From Podospora pseudocomata (lineage: Eukaryota > Ascomycota > Sordariomycetes > Sordariales > Podosporaceae), in assembly GCF_035222375.1 (NCBI RefSeq), contig NC_085891.1, forward strand, positions 1,426,001 through 1,490,000: a DNA stretch of 64,000 nt, in the 5' to 3' direction. A program made the position numbers and the translations under genes. Positions 45,780-55,988 of the stretch are shown here, one piece after another. The stretch's first letter is position 1; every line of letters begins with the position of its first letter. The notes beneath the pieces were generated by a model. It worked only from the letters and a program-made list of their open reading frames with translations. It was not told where the DNA came from and ran no database searches.

Positions 45780-47518
45780 GGCGACCTCTGTTCAGAGCTC
45801 CAGTTAGCCTTTCATTCGCACTCCTCGGGAGGGTCACACTGGTGAGAACAAACTGTGATGCTGGAGGCCGGCCATTCTGAAATGTGTTTAGTGGCTTGCG
45901 CCGGCTGCTACAACTGGGGAAAAATGGGGTGGTGGTGCGAGGTTTGGAGGTTGTCGTCGGCGACAAGACACGCTCAATCGTCAATTGACGTTCTGGATGC
46001 TGGCTGCTGGGCGGCTGGCTTGGCACCCGCCAAGCTGGGGGGGAGGCTGCGGGAGAAGAAAAGTGGGGAGCTAGGCTGGGTCACGTGAATGAGTGGTATC
46101 TTATTTTGTCTCGCAGTTTCAAGCTGGATGCAATTGGCAGGCAAACGACGTCTCTGAAGGGTCCCGGGTAGGAGCTTCAAAATTGAAGCTCGTTGAGCTT
46201 TCTTTGAACCCTTTCCTTTTTCCCACGTATTCCGTGTTTGGTTGTTCACGGCACAGAGCTTTGGCCAGACCATCACATGCTTTGCTCAGCTCCCCCACCC
46301 AAGCTTCCAATCTCTTCGAAACCCAGGCACTTGACCGTTGAAATGTTCCATTTGCAATGCAACGGCATTGAGGCTCCACGATGAATTGCTTAATCTTCTG
46401 AAAGATGAGGCTTGGTATTGATCCCTTTGTCTCACGATGTGCCACTGGGGCCAAGGCAAGGCTCCGCGTATTCTCGCATGACTTTCCAACCCCCACCACC
46501 AATTCCTTCCTGGTTGATCGCATCTGCAGGCTTACGACACGACAGGGCTGTCGTGGAACTTTGACTGGAGGTATCATCGGCGATTGCTGGCTCAGCCTCG
46601 ACGCTATTGGCATCGGAATCTGCCTGTTATCACCACCTAAGGAAATGCGGTCAATAACAATATGCCTGGGCTTTTTGATTGATACTACACTACTTGAGAC
46701 CAACAAAACACTCCGGGGTTAGTGCCGTGCGGCCTTACACCGGGCTCGGAGGAGGCGCGGGTCCGGCAGAGTCCCAGCGCGGGCGGGGGGGTTAGCGCCA
46801 TGACGTCAAATTGCAAAGAAGCAACAGCACAACTCGAACGAGGGGGGAAAGAAGCATTCATCAATCAAAAGGTTCTGAAAATAGCACTGACGAAATGATG
46901 GGCAAAAAGGAAAGAAGTTGTCAAGTGTTAGGCATCAAAAATACGGGTAGTATCAGACAACGGGGTCCTGCCTGATTGGGTTTTTTGCACCGCCGCGATT
47001 ATGGGGACTGGCGAGGAAACACATTTGAATGTTCGCTTCCGCTCATGGAACCCATGGTTGCTGCTGCTGCAATGTTCCAGAAATCGAGACAAAGACCCAA
47101 TGGCCCGGCCAGAACCACGGGGATCGATCTGATCCTTTCAATCCGAGCCATTTACCTAGCCGCATTCAGCCTCTCAGCTTACCATATCACTCAACCCTAA
47201 ATAACACTGTCTTCGAAACTGGATACTGTAGGGGACGGCTTTTTCCTTTTCTCTCTTTTCTTCCATCATAAACCTCGACACTTTTTTTTGCTCACCTCTT
47301 TTCCTCTCTTGGATTGATTTGTCTCTGACATTGGCAGTTCATCCACATTTCTCATCGATAGGCACCAGCTTCTATCCAATAGTTCCCATTGTTTATTTTT
47401 ATCCCAACCTGGACTAACAGCCCCCTGCCAAGCAAAAGGCGCACGCAGCCTTGTTGATGTCGAGCTTGAAGTCCCCTCTTATGCTGAGGCATCTGCCACC
47501 ACATTTTCCACTCGCACA
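45780..47518. other. divergent intergenic complex I subunit / lipase
   Basis: 1.7 kb with both promoters. A perfect CRE palindrome lies at 46801-46808. The last 300 bp are pyrimidine-rich and look like the lipase leader. A 195-codon frame on the minus strand (46119-46706) has no ATG start and no family resemblance. Confidence 0.5.
46801..46808. promoter_or_regulatory. CRE palindrome TGACGTCA
   Basis: Perfect 8-bp CRE, the site of Atf/CREB-type bZIP factors, 711 bp upstream of the lipase-fold gene and about 1 kb upstream of the complex I subunit. Motif match only; one such site is expected by chance about every 65 kb. Confidence 0.35.
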
Positions 47519-49987
47519 ATGACTGCCATGGCAGCAGCACCACCGGTTTCGGCATCTTTGGAGACAGATATGGCTCGGATGACTCTTCCGCCAGTCGTGA
47601 CGGAATTCCCGCCACCGGCGCATGAACAGAATGGAGGACCCGCTTCTTCTTCTTCGGATGGCGCGGAGGACGATGACGACTTTGAAGATGATCAGGCCGA
47701 CGCCCAATCACTCATGCAGCCGGCTATCAGCCCGCTGGCCACGCTTTTTACGTCGCCAAAGACCCCCGCTGCGGAGAGGATGGCGGCTTTTGACCGGATG
47801 TCGGGGGGTGGCATTTTTGAGAGGATCGAGGACGACCAGAGGCCGGGGATGGCTTCGCTGGATGGGACTTCGAGCCATGACAAACTACCACCACCACCTC
47901 CAAGTCATTCGTCCGAGCCAATGGCTCGGATGGCAGGAGCTACGGAACCAGCAAGTTCACAGGCTCCTCCTCAACAACAACCCCCTATTGAGCGTATGCC
48001 AACCCCATGGCAGGCAGGCCCCAAGCAGTTTCACATCACCGAGCCGGGGAGGTGGTCCTCCATGTCTATGGCCATTAGGAGCCAGTCATCAAGACACAAA
48101 CGCGCATCTTCAGTTAGCGAGAATGCTATGCTGAAGAGACTCTCCAAGGCTCTCCCTTCAATATCGATTCCGTCCGGGTTCATGCCTAGCATCCCCACAC
48201 CGCCCTTCTTTTCGTCTCACAGTTCCAGCAATAATACCTCACCTCAGAAGGACGAGCGGACGCCGAAAACACCGCAGACTGGTGGGATTCCTGACAGTAG
48301 CTCCCAAAGATCTGGCACCCCCAGGACCTCGTCTCTAAGACGAACAACCTCGGACGACTCACTGCTTTATCACACTCTGTCTCGAGTCTCATCCCTAGGC
48401 GACGACACCCGCTTCGCCCACGTCCGCGAGCAAGTCAACGTTCGGATGAAGGCCATCCTCGACAGCTTTGAAGGGCCTTCGTTCAAAATGCCTCAGATGC
48501 CCAATTTGTTGAACACGCCCCTTGTTAAGAAGTCAGCCACGGAGCCAATCTCCTCTTCCACCCCTAACCGCTCCGGCTCTTTGTCAACCACCACCACCGC
48601 CCCGCAGGATCCCTTGGACAAAGTTTTGGAAACTCTAACAGGCGACATCGTCATCATGGGCGGGTACAGGGGTTCGATCCTCCGCTCTGCCAAAGCGCCC
48701 CACCGCCGGCTATGGGTACCAGTCAAAGTCCAGCTCAACATCCGAAAAGTCAAGCTCGAAGTCGGCCTCGACCCCCAGGATGAGCTGGACATGGAGAAGT
48801 CGATTTATGCAGATGGGATGCTGAAGAATATCGGCCCAGTGGACATCTCTAAACGACTCTTTAAGCGCTTGAGAGAATGCGAAAACGCGCGAAGCGGAAA
48901 GTTGAGAGTTCATGATTATGGCTACGACTGGCGGTTGAGTCCACATTTGCTCTCCAAACGACTGGTCAAGTTCCTGGAGGGCCTCCCCTCCAACCGGGTC
49001 GGGACTCCACCGTCGGAGAGGGGGGCGTGGGTGATATCGCACAGTCTGGGCGGGATCATTACCCGTCACGCGGTCAACTCCTCCCCTTCTCTCTTCCGTG
49101 GCGTCATCTATGTCGGCGTCCCGCAACGGTGTATAAACATCCTCGGGCCCCTCCGCAACGGGGACGCGGTGCTGCTCAACGAAAAGATCCTCACGGCGCA
49201 CGTAAACTTTTCCCTGAGGACAACGTTTGTTTTTTTGCCCGAGGACGGGTTTTGTTTTGTGGATAAGGAGACTGGGGAGGAGCACAGGGTTGACTTCTAC
49301 GACGTGAACGACTGGGTTCGATACCGGCTTTGCCCGTCAGTTTCCGAAGCTGCGCTGCCGGCGGTGGGGAAGGGGAGCAATGGGACTTTTAGCTCGTTGT
49401 TGAACTTGTCGGATTCGTTGGGGAGTTTTCAGCCCTTGAGGAGCAGGAGTAATACGCAGACGAAACGGGACAGTGGTGTTGCGCTGGCGGGGAAGGATAG
49501 GAGTTTGGCGCCGCAGATGGGGTCGTCTGGGGGCGATAACAGTCCAGTTGACAGCAACAGTCAGAGCGACAAGGCGAAGAACCTGGCGTATTTGGCGAGG
49601 ACACTGGCGGAGATCAAGCAGTTTCGTGCGGAGCTCGCACACAACAAGGCTCACCAACAGAGTAATGCTTACCCTCCTTTGGCGGTCATCTACGCAAAGG
49701 ACATACCCACCACGTACGGCTGTCGGGTTTCTGGCCGGGAGGGCATCGCGCACGCTGATGCGTACGATGATCTCATGTTCAGGTCTGGGGATGGGGTGGT
49801 GCTGGCAAAGGAGGCGATGTTGCCGGAGGGATATGAGGTTGTCAAGGGGGGAAGGGTCTGCACGGATAGGGGGCATATCACCATGCTGGGGGATTTGGCT
49901 GGGGTGGGGAGGGCGTTGGAGGCGGTGGTGAGGGGACGACAGAAGGGGATTGGGATGGGGGTGCTGGAGGGGAAAGGGCTTAAATAA
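47519..49987 (+). CDS. LCAT/lipase-fold alpha/beta hydrolase
   Basis: Probable lipid-acting hydrolase or acyltransferase; substrate unknown. Single exon, 822 residues. Residues 1-370 are disordered and Ser/Pro-rich with an acidic patch (DGAEDDDDFEDDQAD) and phosphorylatable RRTTSDDS-type sites. The catalytic domain spans about 370-790. It contains DIVIMGGYRGSILRSA, DYGYDWRLSPHLLSKRLVKF and the nucleophile elbow WVISHSLGG, with Ser near 509, as in LCAT-type enzymes. A candidate acid/His follows late in the domain (HADAYDDLMFRSGDGVV and DRGHITMLGD). No signal peptide or membrane helix is visible, so cytosolic or membrane-peripheral location is inferred. Third positions are strongly G/T in the last 600 bp. 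Confidence 0.82.
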   Translation: MTAMAAAPPVSASLETDMARMTLPPVVTEFPPPAHEQNGGPASSSSDGAEDDDDFEDDQADAQSLMQPAISPLATLFTSPKTPAAERMAAFDRMSGGGIFERIEDDQRPGMASLDGTSSHDKLPPPPPSHSSEPMARMAGATEPASSQAPPQQQPPIERMPTPWQAGPKQFHITEPGRWSSMSMAIRSQSSRHKRASSVSENAMLKRLSKALPSISIPSGFMPSIPTPPFFSSHSSSNNTSPQKDERTPKTPQTGGIPDSSSQRSGTPRTSSLRRTTSDDSLLYHTLSRVSSLGDDTRFAHVREQVNVRMKAILDSFEGPSFKMPQMPNLLNTPLVKKSATEPISSSTPNRSGSLSTTTTAPQDPLDKVLETLTGDIVIMGGYRGSILRSAKAPHRRLWVPVKVQLNIRKVKLEVGLDPQDELDMEKSIYADGMLKNIGPVDISKRLFKRLRECENARSGKLRVHDYGYDWRLSPHLLSKRLVKFLEGLPSNRVGTPPSERGAWVISHSLGGIITRHAVNSSPSLFRGVIYVGVPQRCINILGPLRNGDAVLLNEKILTAHVNFSLRTTFVFLPEDGFCFVDKETGEEHRVDFYDVNDWVRYRLCPSVSEAALPAVGKGSNGTFSSLLNLSDSLGSFQPLRSRSNTQTKRDSGVALAGKDRSLAPQMGSSGGDNSPVDSNSQSDKAKNLAYLARTLAEIKQFRAELAHNKAHQQSNAYPPLAVIYAKDIPTTYGCRVSGREGIAHADAYDDLMFRSGDGVVLAKEAMLPEGYEVVKGGRVCTDRGHITMLGDLAGVGRALEAVVRGRQKGIGMGVLEGKGLK

Positions 49988-50469
49988 AAGAAAGGGAGAA
50001 ACAGGACAGAAAACTGATACCCATTGATTAGACCTATAGCGAACCGAGACAATTCAAACAAGAATAAACAGGATGAGGAACCACTCGTGCTCACAGAAGG
50101 TGGGACAAGTGCATTCACAGATGCTGTACGTTCACCAGACCAAGGCAGTACCTACTCGATCATAGCCTCGGCATTCCCCCAATGTTTGGGTCAGGGTTAA
50201 GCTATGTGCTACCAGGGTTGATCAAGACAGTACCAGCACATCACTATTCATACATCACTATTCACACATATCATAATATAAAAGTAAGTCATGTATAACT
50301 AGCTACTCCAAGTGCCAATCTGAAAGCCATACTAGCAAGTCCTTTTCTGTAGACCATCCTCCTCAAAAAAAGCGTCCCCGGCAAAAACCAACACCATAAA
50401 GACCCGCGCTTAACCTACTCTCCCATAACAGCACACTCAAAGAGAGCTAAAACGTTGCACAACGGCCCC
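49988..50469. other. convergent spacer lipase / eIF5
   Basis: 482 bp between two stop codons, AT-richer than the coding flanks, holding both 3' ends. Nothing else seen. Confidence 0.5.
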
Positions 50470-51779
50470 TTACTCCTCGTCAGAGTCCTCCTCCGACTCG
50501 GCCTCCTCAAGCCACGTCATAAAAGGCTCGGCAGCCTTGCGGATCTTCTTGGAGGTAGAGCCATCGACATACCTCTTGGAAGACTTGGCACCCCACTTCT
50601 TCAAAAAGTCCTCAGAGGCGAGATCAAAGTGGTAGTAGAGTTGAAGGATCTTGACAATCTTGTCATAGTGCTCCTTGCCGAGCTCGGCCAAAAGCTTCTC
50701 GGTGCCACCGAGGAGAGCCTTCTCATGGCGCTCAGAAGTGATCATCTATATCAGGTTAGCATTCTTCCAAGTGAATACCACGTAAACAATACACATACAG
50801 TCTTGAGCATGCCTTGGCGCTTGGGAATCTGAGAGAAGATGTTCTCGTTGAAAAGTGTCATGACCAACACAATGAGGGTGCGATGCTTGGCCTCGATGCC
50901 GAGCTCCTTGGCCTTGAGGTAGATCTCGACATCATCCACGTTGTCGACACCGCCCTTGGCGTTGGCCTCAGCCTGGATCCAGTCGGCCAGCTGGTCGTAG
51001 ACGGTGTTGCCACCCTCTCCGTCCTCGTCCTCGTCTTCACCGTTCAGCACGAGCTTCGCCTTGAACTCGTCAGGGAGGACCTGCTGGCGAGCCTTGACAG
51101 CTTCCTCGCTCATGTCAACGGCCCACTCAACCTCCTTGTCGGCAACAGGCTTGCTGTCAAGGTTCTGAGCCTCCTTCTTGATCTTGCGAGTCAGAGCATC
51201 ATCGTCACTAGCAATGTCGATGTCCCCGTTGGGGGAGGGCTGGTCAGAGCCATTCTCCTCTCCGGAACCGTTGTCCTTGCCACCGTTCTGCTTGGCCTTG
51301 CGGGCAGCCTTGCGCTCGGCCTTGTCCTTCTTGGTCTTCTTGGGCACATTCTTGAGAATGAAACCGCTCAACTTGAGGCGCAAATCGACATCGGTGCGCT
51401 GACCGCAAGCCTTGCAGTCGAGCGTGATGTGGCCGTCCTTGATATGGACATCCGTTTCGGGATTCTTGCACTTCTTGCAAAGGACAAACCTGGAGATGAA
51501 GCCATCAAGAAGCTCTTGGAGCTTGTTAGCCTCGTGAGCACCGTTGATGATCCAGCGGTCGTCGGCGGGATCAATGTTGGTCTGGGCACCCAGCTCGAAA
51601 CCGAAGTACTTGATGAGGTAAGAGCCGGGGCGGGCCAGAGACTGAGCAACGCTGCTCAGGTTGACAACAACGGTCTTGATGCCGTTACCCTTGCCTTCGA
51701 TCTTGGTCTGGATACGCTCCATCTTGTAGCGATAGAAATTGTCGGAGACATCGCGACGGACGTTGACGAGAGCAGCCAT
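50470..51779 (-). CDS. tif5: translation initiation factor eIF5
   Basis: GTPase-activating protein for eIF2 in the 43S/48S complex. Exons are 50799-51779 and 50470-50745, giving 418 residues. The N-terminal domain starts with [10 protein letters not shown], which keeps the catalytic Arg (residue 17 here, equivalent to human Arg15). It continues with [13 protein letters not shown] and the zinc ribbon CKKC...CKAC near 100-125. A Lys-rich then acidic linker spans about 145-260. The W2/HEAT domain follows and ends with the aromatic/acidic box [17 protein letters not shown] that binds eIF2-beta and eIF3. The 53-bp intron interrupts the W2 domain. Codons are C-ending throughout, as in strongly expressed genes. 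Confidence 0.96.
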
Positions 51780-53508
51780 GATTGCGGTGTTGATGATTTT
51801 TTTTTCGGTGAAAAAAGACTGAGCTGATGGGCTAGTGACGAGAGAGGTCGTACTGGCGAAGGACAGACAAGCAGATATCGAGTGCTGGCGCGGGTTTGTT
51901 GGGGGTTAACGGTGTCAGTAAGACGTAGGGTGAGGACTGGACATGTGGTGATGCTGGTGATGATGCTCAAACATGGGCAGAGAGTCAACCGTCGGAACTG
52001 GTGTTGGGACTACAAGGTTTCGGCGCTATGCGAAACGGATGCAGCTTTGGGGGGAAGTGTCGAGAGACGGAGTCCTTGTCGTGCTGATACATAAACAACG
52101 CTGTGCTGCGTGTCTTGGTTATGTGTGTGGTCGTTGGTGTCGCGGGGACGAGAGCGGCCTTCGTGGTGGTGGTAGTGGAAGAGGTGAAGTGAAGTGGGTT
52201 TGGTTGATGGCGGATCAGCAAAAGAGCAGATGCGAAATTTTTGACCTGGCGCTGGGTCCTGGGATGATGGATGCTGGCTGAGCGGGGAGTGGATCTGCCC
52301 TGCGACAGTGAATACTTTTGTTATAAGAGTAAGTCCCTGCTCCGGCAGCTTGGCTGGTAACAGATGAAGAGAGGAGAGTTGCCCGTACCTCTTGCAGTTG
52401 TTTATTCGTGGATGAGGGAGAAAGAAAGAAAGAGATTTTTGCGACAAGCGGGCAGAGGTCAAATTATAGAACCCCATACAAAAAATTAAGGTTCCAGGCA
52501 CCTGCCCACTGGCCACCAGGCAAACCAAGGCCACGCAGGAAAGGTCTGTGGTGGAGTGGATCGCCCCCCGCTAAGCGCATCTTTGGCTACCTAAACTTCA
52601 TCACCCGCGAATCTCATGAACTCAAACCCCGCCTTCCTCTGCTGACTTGCCCCGCTCCTTCTACTGGCCTTCTGTTTCTGGGCCGAGTTGCAGGCGGCAA
52701 AGCAACCGAACACGTTCTTTTAATTTTTCTTCGTATTGTGCGTGTTTGTGTGCCATGTGCGTGGATTTTTCCAAGCTTTCTTCAAAGAAGCCCTTTGCCC
52801 CCCCTCCAAGCAGCCCGCCCTTTCCCCCACTTCCTGCCGGACTCAGGCTTGACAAACACAACCCGAAACACGGGAGGCGGCCTGTATTTCGATGCCCAAC
52901 ACTCTGCCTGCTTACGGTGCAATCTGGATTTGTACGGCAATTGTTCACTCTGCTTGGTATATCAGGTATCAAACAGCTCTTCCACGTGACAGGTAAAAAA
53001 AAGCCTTCGTAGCTTTTCACATGGCACAGCTTTGGCGTGCCACCGTCTCCAATATAAATTTGGCCACCGGTAATATGGTACGATGCATTTGGCCGGCTGT
53101 CCGGACGTACCGCGGGCCCTTGAATTTTATCAGATCGGTCTATCAAGGTTTACCCAGCCCCCGGTATGTTGATATGGCAGTGTTGTCTTACATGACAACA
53201 TTGTCGACTGCCAGGCGATTGGTTATTCAAGCAGAGCCGCACGCTGAAGAGTCTGACAGAAAGGCAAGATCAGAGCCAGACCGGTGCAAGATATCATTTT
53301 ATTAAAGAATTACAAACAGACATTTGGGTTTCAGCTTTGTATCCCCTCCATCATACACTGCCCGTGTATCATTGTGACCAACCCCCCTTTCTGATCTCTC
53401 ACTCCATACAAAGCCAACCCACAAATACATACACTAAAACAAAGTTCAATGACAAAAAAAGACAATAAAATTAGCGAGGGTATTTTGTATCTCACTCCCC
53501 AAAATCAA
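51780..53508. other. eIF5 promoter and downstream region of secreted protein gene
   Basis: 1.7 kb without a supported gene. The left part holds the eIF5 promoter and leader, the right end the 3' untranslated region of the next gene. Confidence 0.5.
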
Positions 53509-54348
53509 CTACCTCCAAAATATCATTCCAATACCAATCACCGTCCCCATCACCAAACCCAAGTTGCTCCTCTCCTTCAAAGACTCCCCAGCATTAACAG
53601 CCAAAACAGTATCGAACGGGCTTCCTCCTCCCCCTCCCGGAACCACCACAACATTCTCTTCATCACCACCCCCCGTCTCAGCTGGCGCCTCCTCACTACT
53701 AGTAGCACTAGGCCCAGCACTCTGCACAAAAGTCGGGATAATCGTCGGCAATGACGTAGTGGTCTCATCCCCTCTAACAGCCTCGCTCGTCGTCGTTGTC
53801 GTCGTCGTCGTCGTCGTCGTCGTCTCCACCACCGCACTCGAGCTCGTAGGAGGACGAACTGTAGTAAACGTCAATATCTCATCCCCTTGCCCCTCGCTCC
53901 TCGTCACCGTCGCCGTCGTCTCCCTCACCATCGTGCTGCTCGTGCTAGCCGTCGGCCGAATGGTGGAAGTAACAACAGTACCTTGCCCCGGCGCCCGACA
54001 CAGCGCCTGACCCAACCCGCCCTGCAGCGCCAGCCACAACCACGACCCCCTGGTGACAGCCACATCGGAGCATTTCTCCCTCAGCGAGTCCTCCTTATCT
54101 CGAATACCCCGCCGGCAAGCAATCGTGCATTGCCCTTGTGCAATGTCGAATTTTCGGCAGTTGAGTATGGGCGCGTTGTAGGACAGGATACACGAGATTG
54201 GGATGGCGAGCGAGGGTATTAGTTGGAGGTCCGAGAGGGAAAGAAAGCTGGTCGACGTGACCGAGGAGGTGTCGTCCTGGGCGGTGGATAATGAGGATAG
54301 TGATAAGATGGTGAGGAGGAGATGCGGTATTCTGTTGTGGTTGAACAT
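53509..54348 (-). CDS. secreted Ser/Thr-rich, probably GPI-anchored protein
   Basis: No known function recognised. Single exon, 279 residues from ATG 54348. An N-terminal signal peptide is clear (basic start, then LLLTILSLSSLSTA, cleavage near residue 23). Residues 25-125 form a compact region with six Cys (ISCILS, ILNCRKF, GQCTIACRRG, EKCSDV, ALCRAP). Residues 130-240 are Thr/Ser-rich with a pure run of 12 Thr, coded by a triplet repeat at 53788-53824. The end has a Gly-rich spacer and a hydrophobic tail (LGLVMGTVIGIGMIF), as in GPI-anchored wall or membrane proteins. The six Cys are too few and too oddly spaced for me to call a CFEM domain. Confidence 0.72.
   Translation of the reverse strand: MFNHNRIPHLLLTILSLSSLSTAQDDTSSVTSTSFLSLSDLQLIPSLAIPISCILSYNAPILNCRKFDIAQGQCTIACRRGIRDKEDSLREKCSDVAVTRGSWLWLALQGGLGQALCRAPGQGTVVTSTIRPTASTSSTMVRETTATVTRSEGQGDEILTFTTVRPPTSSSAVVETTTTTTTTTTTTSEAVRGDETTTSLPTIIPTFVQSAGPSATSSEEAPAETGGGDEENVVVVPGGGGGSPFDTVLAVNAGESLKERSNLGLVMGTVIGIGMIFWR
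53788..53824. repeat. GTC/CGT triplet repeat coding poly-Thr
   Basis: About twelve triplets within the Thr-rich segment of the secreted protein. The repeat keeps frame, so copy-number change alters only linker length. Confidence 0.9.
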
Positions 54349-55988
54349 TGTGTTTGGTGTGGTGAGCTGCTGATATGATTCAAGAAGGACGAGAAGATCC
54401 AAAGTAAAAGTCGAGCAAAGGTGAGTGAGTGGATTTGATAGTGTGTGTCCCCCCAGGAAAAAGCCGAAACTGGATCTGCTTCAATGGCGGTAGATCCGAT
54501 CAGTTCGACTGTCAATGCGGCTGAACAACCGTCCGTCCTGCCGGACACAGCACTCGATTCGAGGTTTTCCCTTATCGTCGGTCGTCTCGTGATGGTGGGG
54601 TGGTTTTCTTCTCGTTGCTTTATGCCGCCTGTGTCTGGTATGCTTTCGAGGTGGTGATGAGGATCCAGCAGATAAACCCCAGCCGTCGCCCACTCGAAGA
54701 TGACAACAATTAAACCCAAGGCCACCTCTCAACAAAGGCCTCCAGTCCTGGCAGTGCCTCGCAAGTGGCAAAAGAAAGAAGAGACGAAATGTAAGTCGGT
54801 GAAGGTCAAATGGCTGGGTCAATGAGGTCAGACCAAAGAGGCCCGAGTCGATCTTTATGGTGTTGATATGGTCGCTCCTGCTCTTATTGTTGTACCACAC
54901 TCCTTCCCGTTCAAGCCAAAAAAATTACCAACAAACGGCAAGAACAGATCAAACAGAAGAGAAAAGAAAGAAAGATCGAAGCACAGCTTCCTCAAGTCGA
55001 AAAGAATTGGAAAAAACCAGTTTGCGCCCCCTTCACCAACGGGTGTGGAATGGGGAATGACAAACAGACAAGAAAGAAGAGAAGGTTGGGTTGGGTGTTG
55101 GAAAAGACTTCCCCGGGCCGATCGACGAGCCTTTACCTTACCACCACAGGGCAAACACAGCATTCCAGGCGGAAGGGAGGTAGACAGGCGTCCATGTTGC
55201 CCATATATTCCACCACCACCACCACCACCACCTTGACCCAACCATCCCCCCCCCCCCAGTCCAGTCCTATTAACCTCACCATCCCACCATCCCATTCCAT
55301 TGGCTCCCACCCTCCTCTCTCGAAGAAAAAAAAGGGCTGGATCAAAATGACGAACAGATTCTGAGACGAGGGTTCATCCTCGACCGTTCGCACCATCCAC
55401 TCGCTTCCCTCTCTCCCTCTCCCACGCTTTTGGGTTACACCACCCTCGCAGCCAATCACCTCCCCAAGAAGTGTGTGCTCGGGCGCCAAAAAGCGTTGAA
55501 ACGAAACAGAGCTCGCGTTTGAGAGGCTGCCCCTTTGCTACCCCTGATGCGTCTCTGATTGGTTGCTTCAGAATTGGGCTTGGCGATGGTAGGTTGTGCG
55601 ATGGTACGCAATGGTTGGAGTGGCGCTCGGACCATCAAGGGGTTGGATATCTGTGCCACCGCTCATGATAGTACCCCTGAGCCAAGGACGATGTTGAGTG
55701 AAAGGCAGGTGAGCTTCTTTTGTAGGTGTAACTTGTGTTGTTGTTGTATTATCATATTTGCTCTCTAGACACCAGTGTTATAGCCCAGCCTAGCCTTGTA
55801 AATCTGTATTGTGTATCTCAACATTCATCGTTGAGATGCCGTCGCTCTTGTGATGCCATATGTTATACACCCGAATCCATATCAGATCCAAACCCTGTGA
55901 ACTCCCTATACCCATGCTCCATACCCCATATCCCAAACATAAACGCTCAACAATATCATAGTATACAATCCCGCTCCCATAGATGAAA
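54349..55988. other. intergenic secreted protein to GPHR gene
   Basis: 1.6 kb with the promoter of the secreted-protein gene and the 3' end of the GPHR gene. A (CCA)n tract lies at 55210-55232, followed by a C run near 55248-55257. No gene supported. Confidence 0.5.
55210..55232. repeat. (CCA)n microsatellite
   Basis: Seven to eight CCA/ACC triplets in intergenic DNA. Confidence 0.88.

Noticed and set aside
46119-46706. 195-codon minus-strand frame between the complex I subunit and lipase genes
   Set aside because: No ATG at the start, no domain, and no splice signals linking it to a neighbour.
50814-51827. 337-codon frame antisense to eIF5
   Set aside because: Runs through the eIF5 coding exon on the opposite strand; Leu/Val-rich composition is what the antisense of a Lys/Glu/Asp-rich gene gives.
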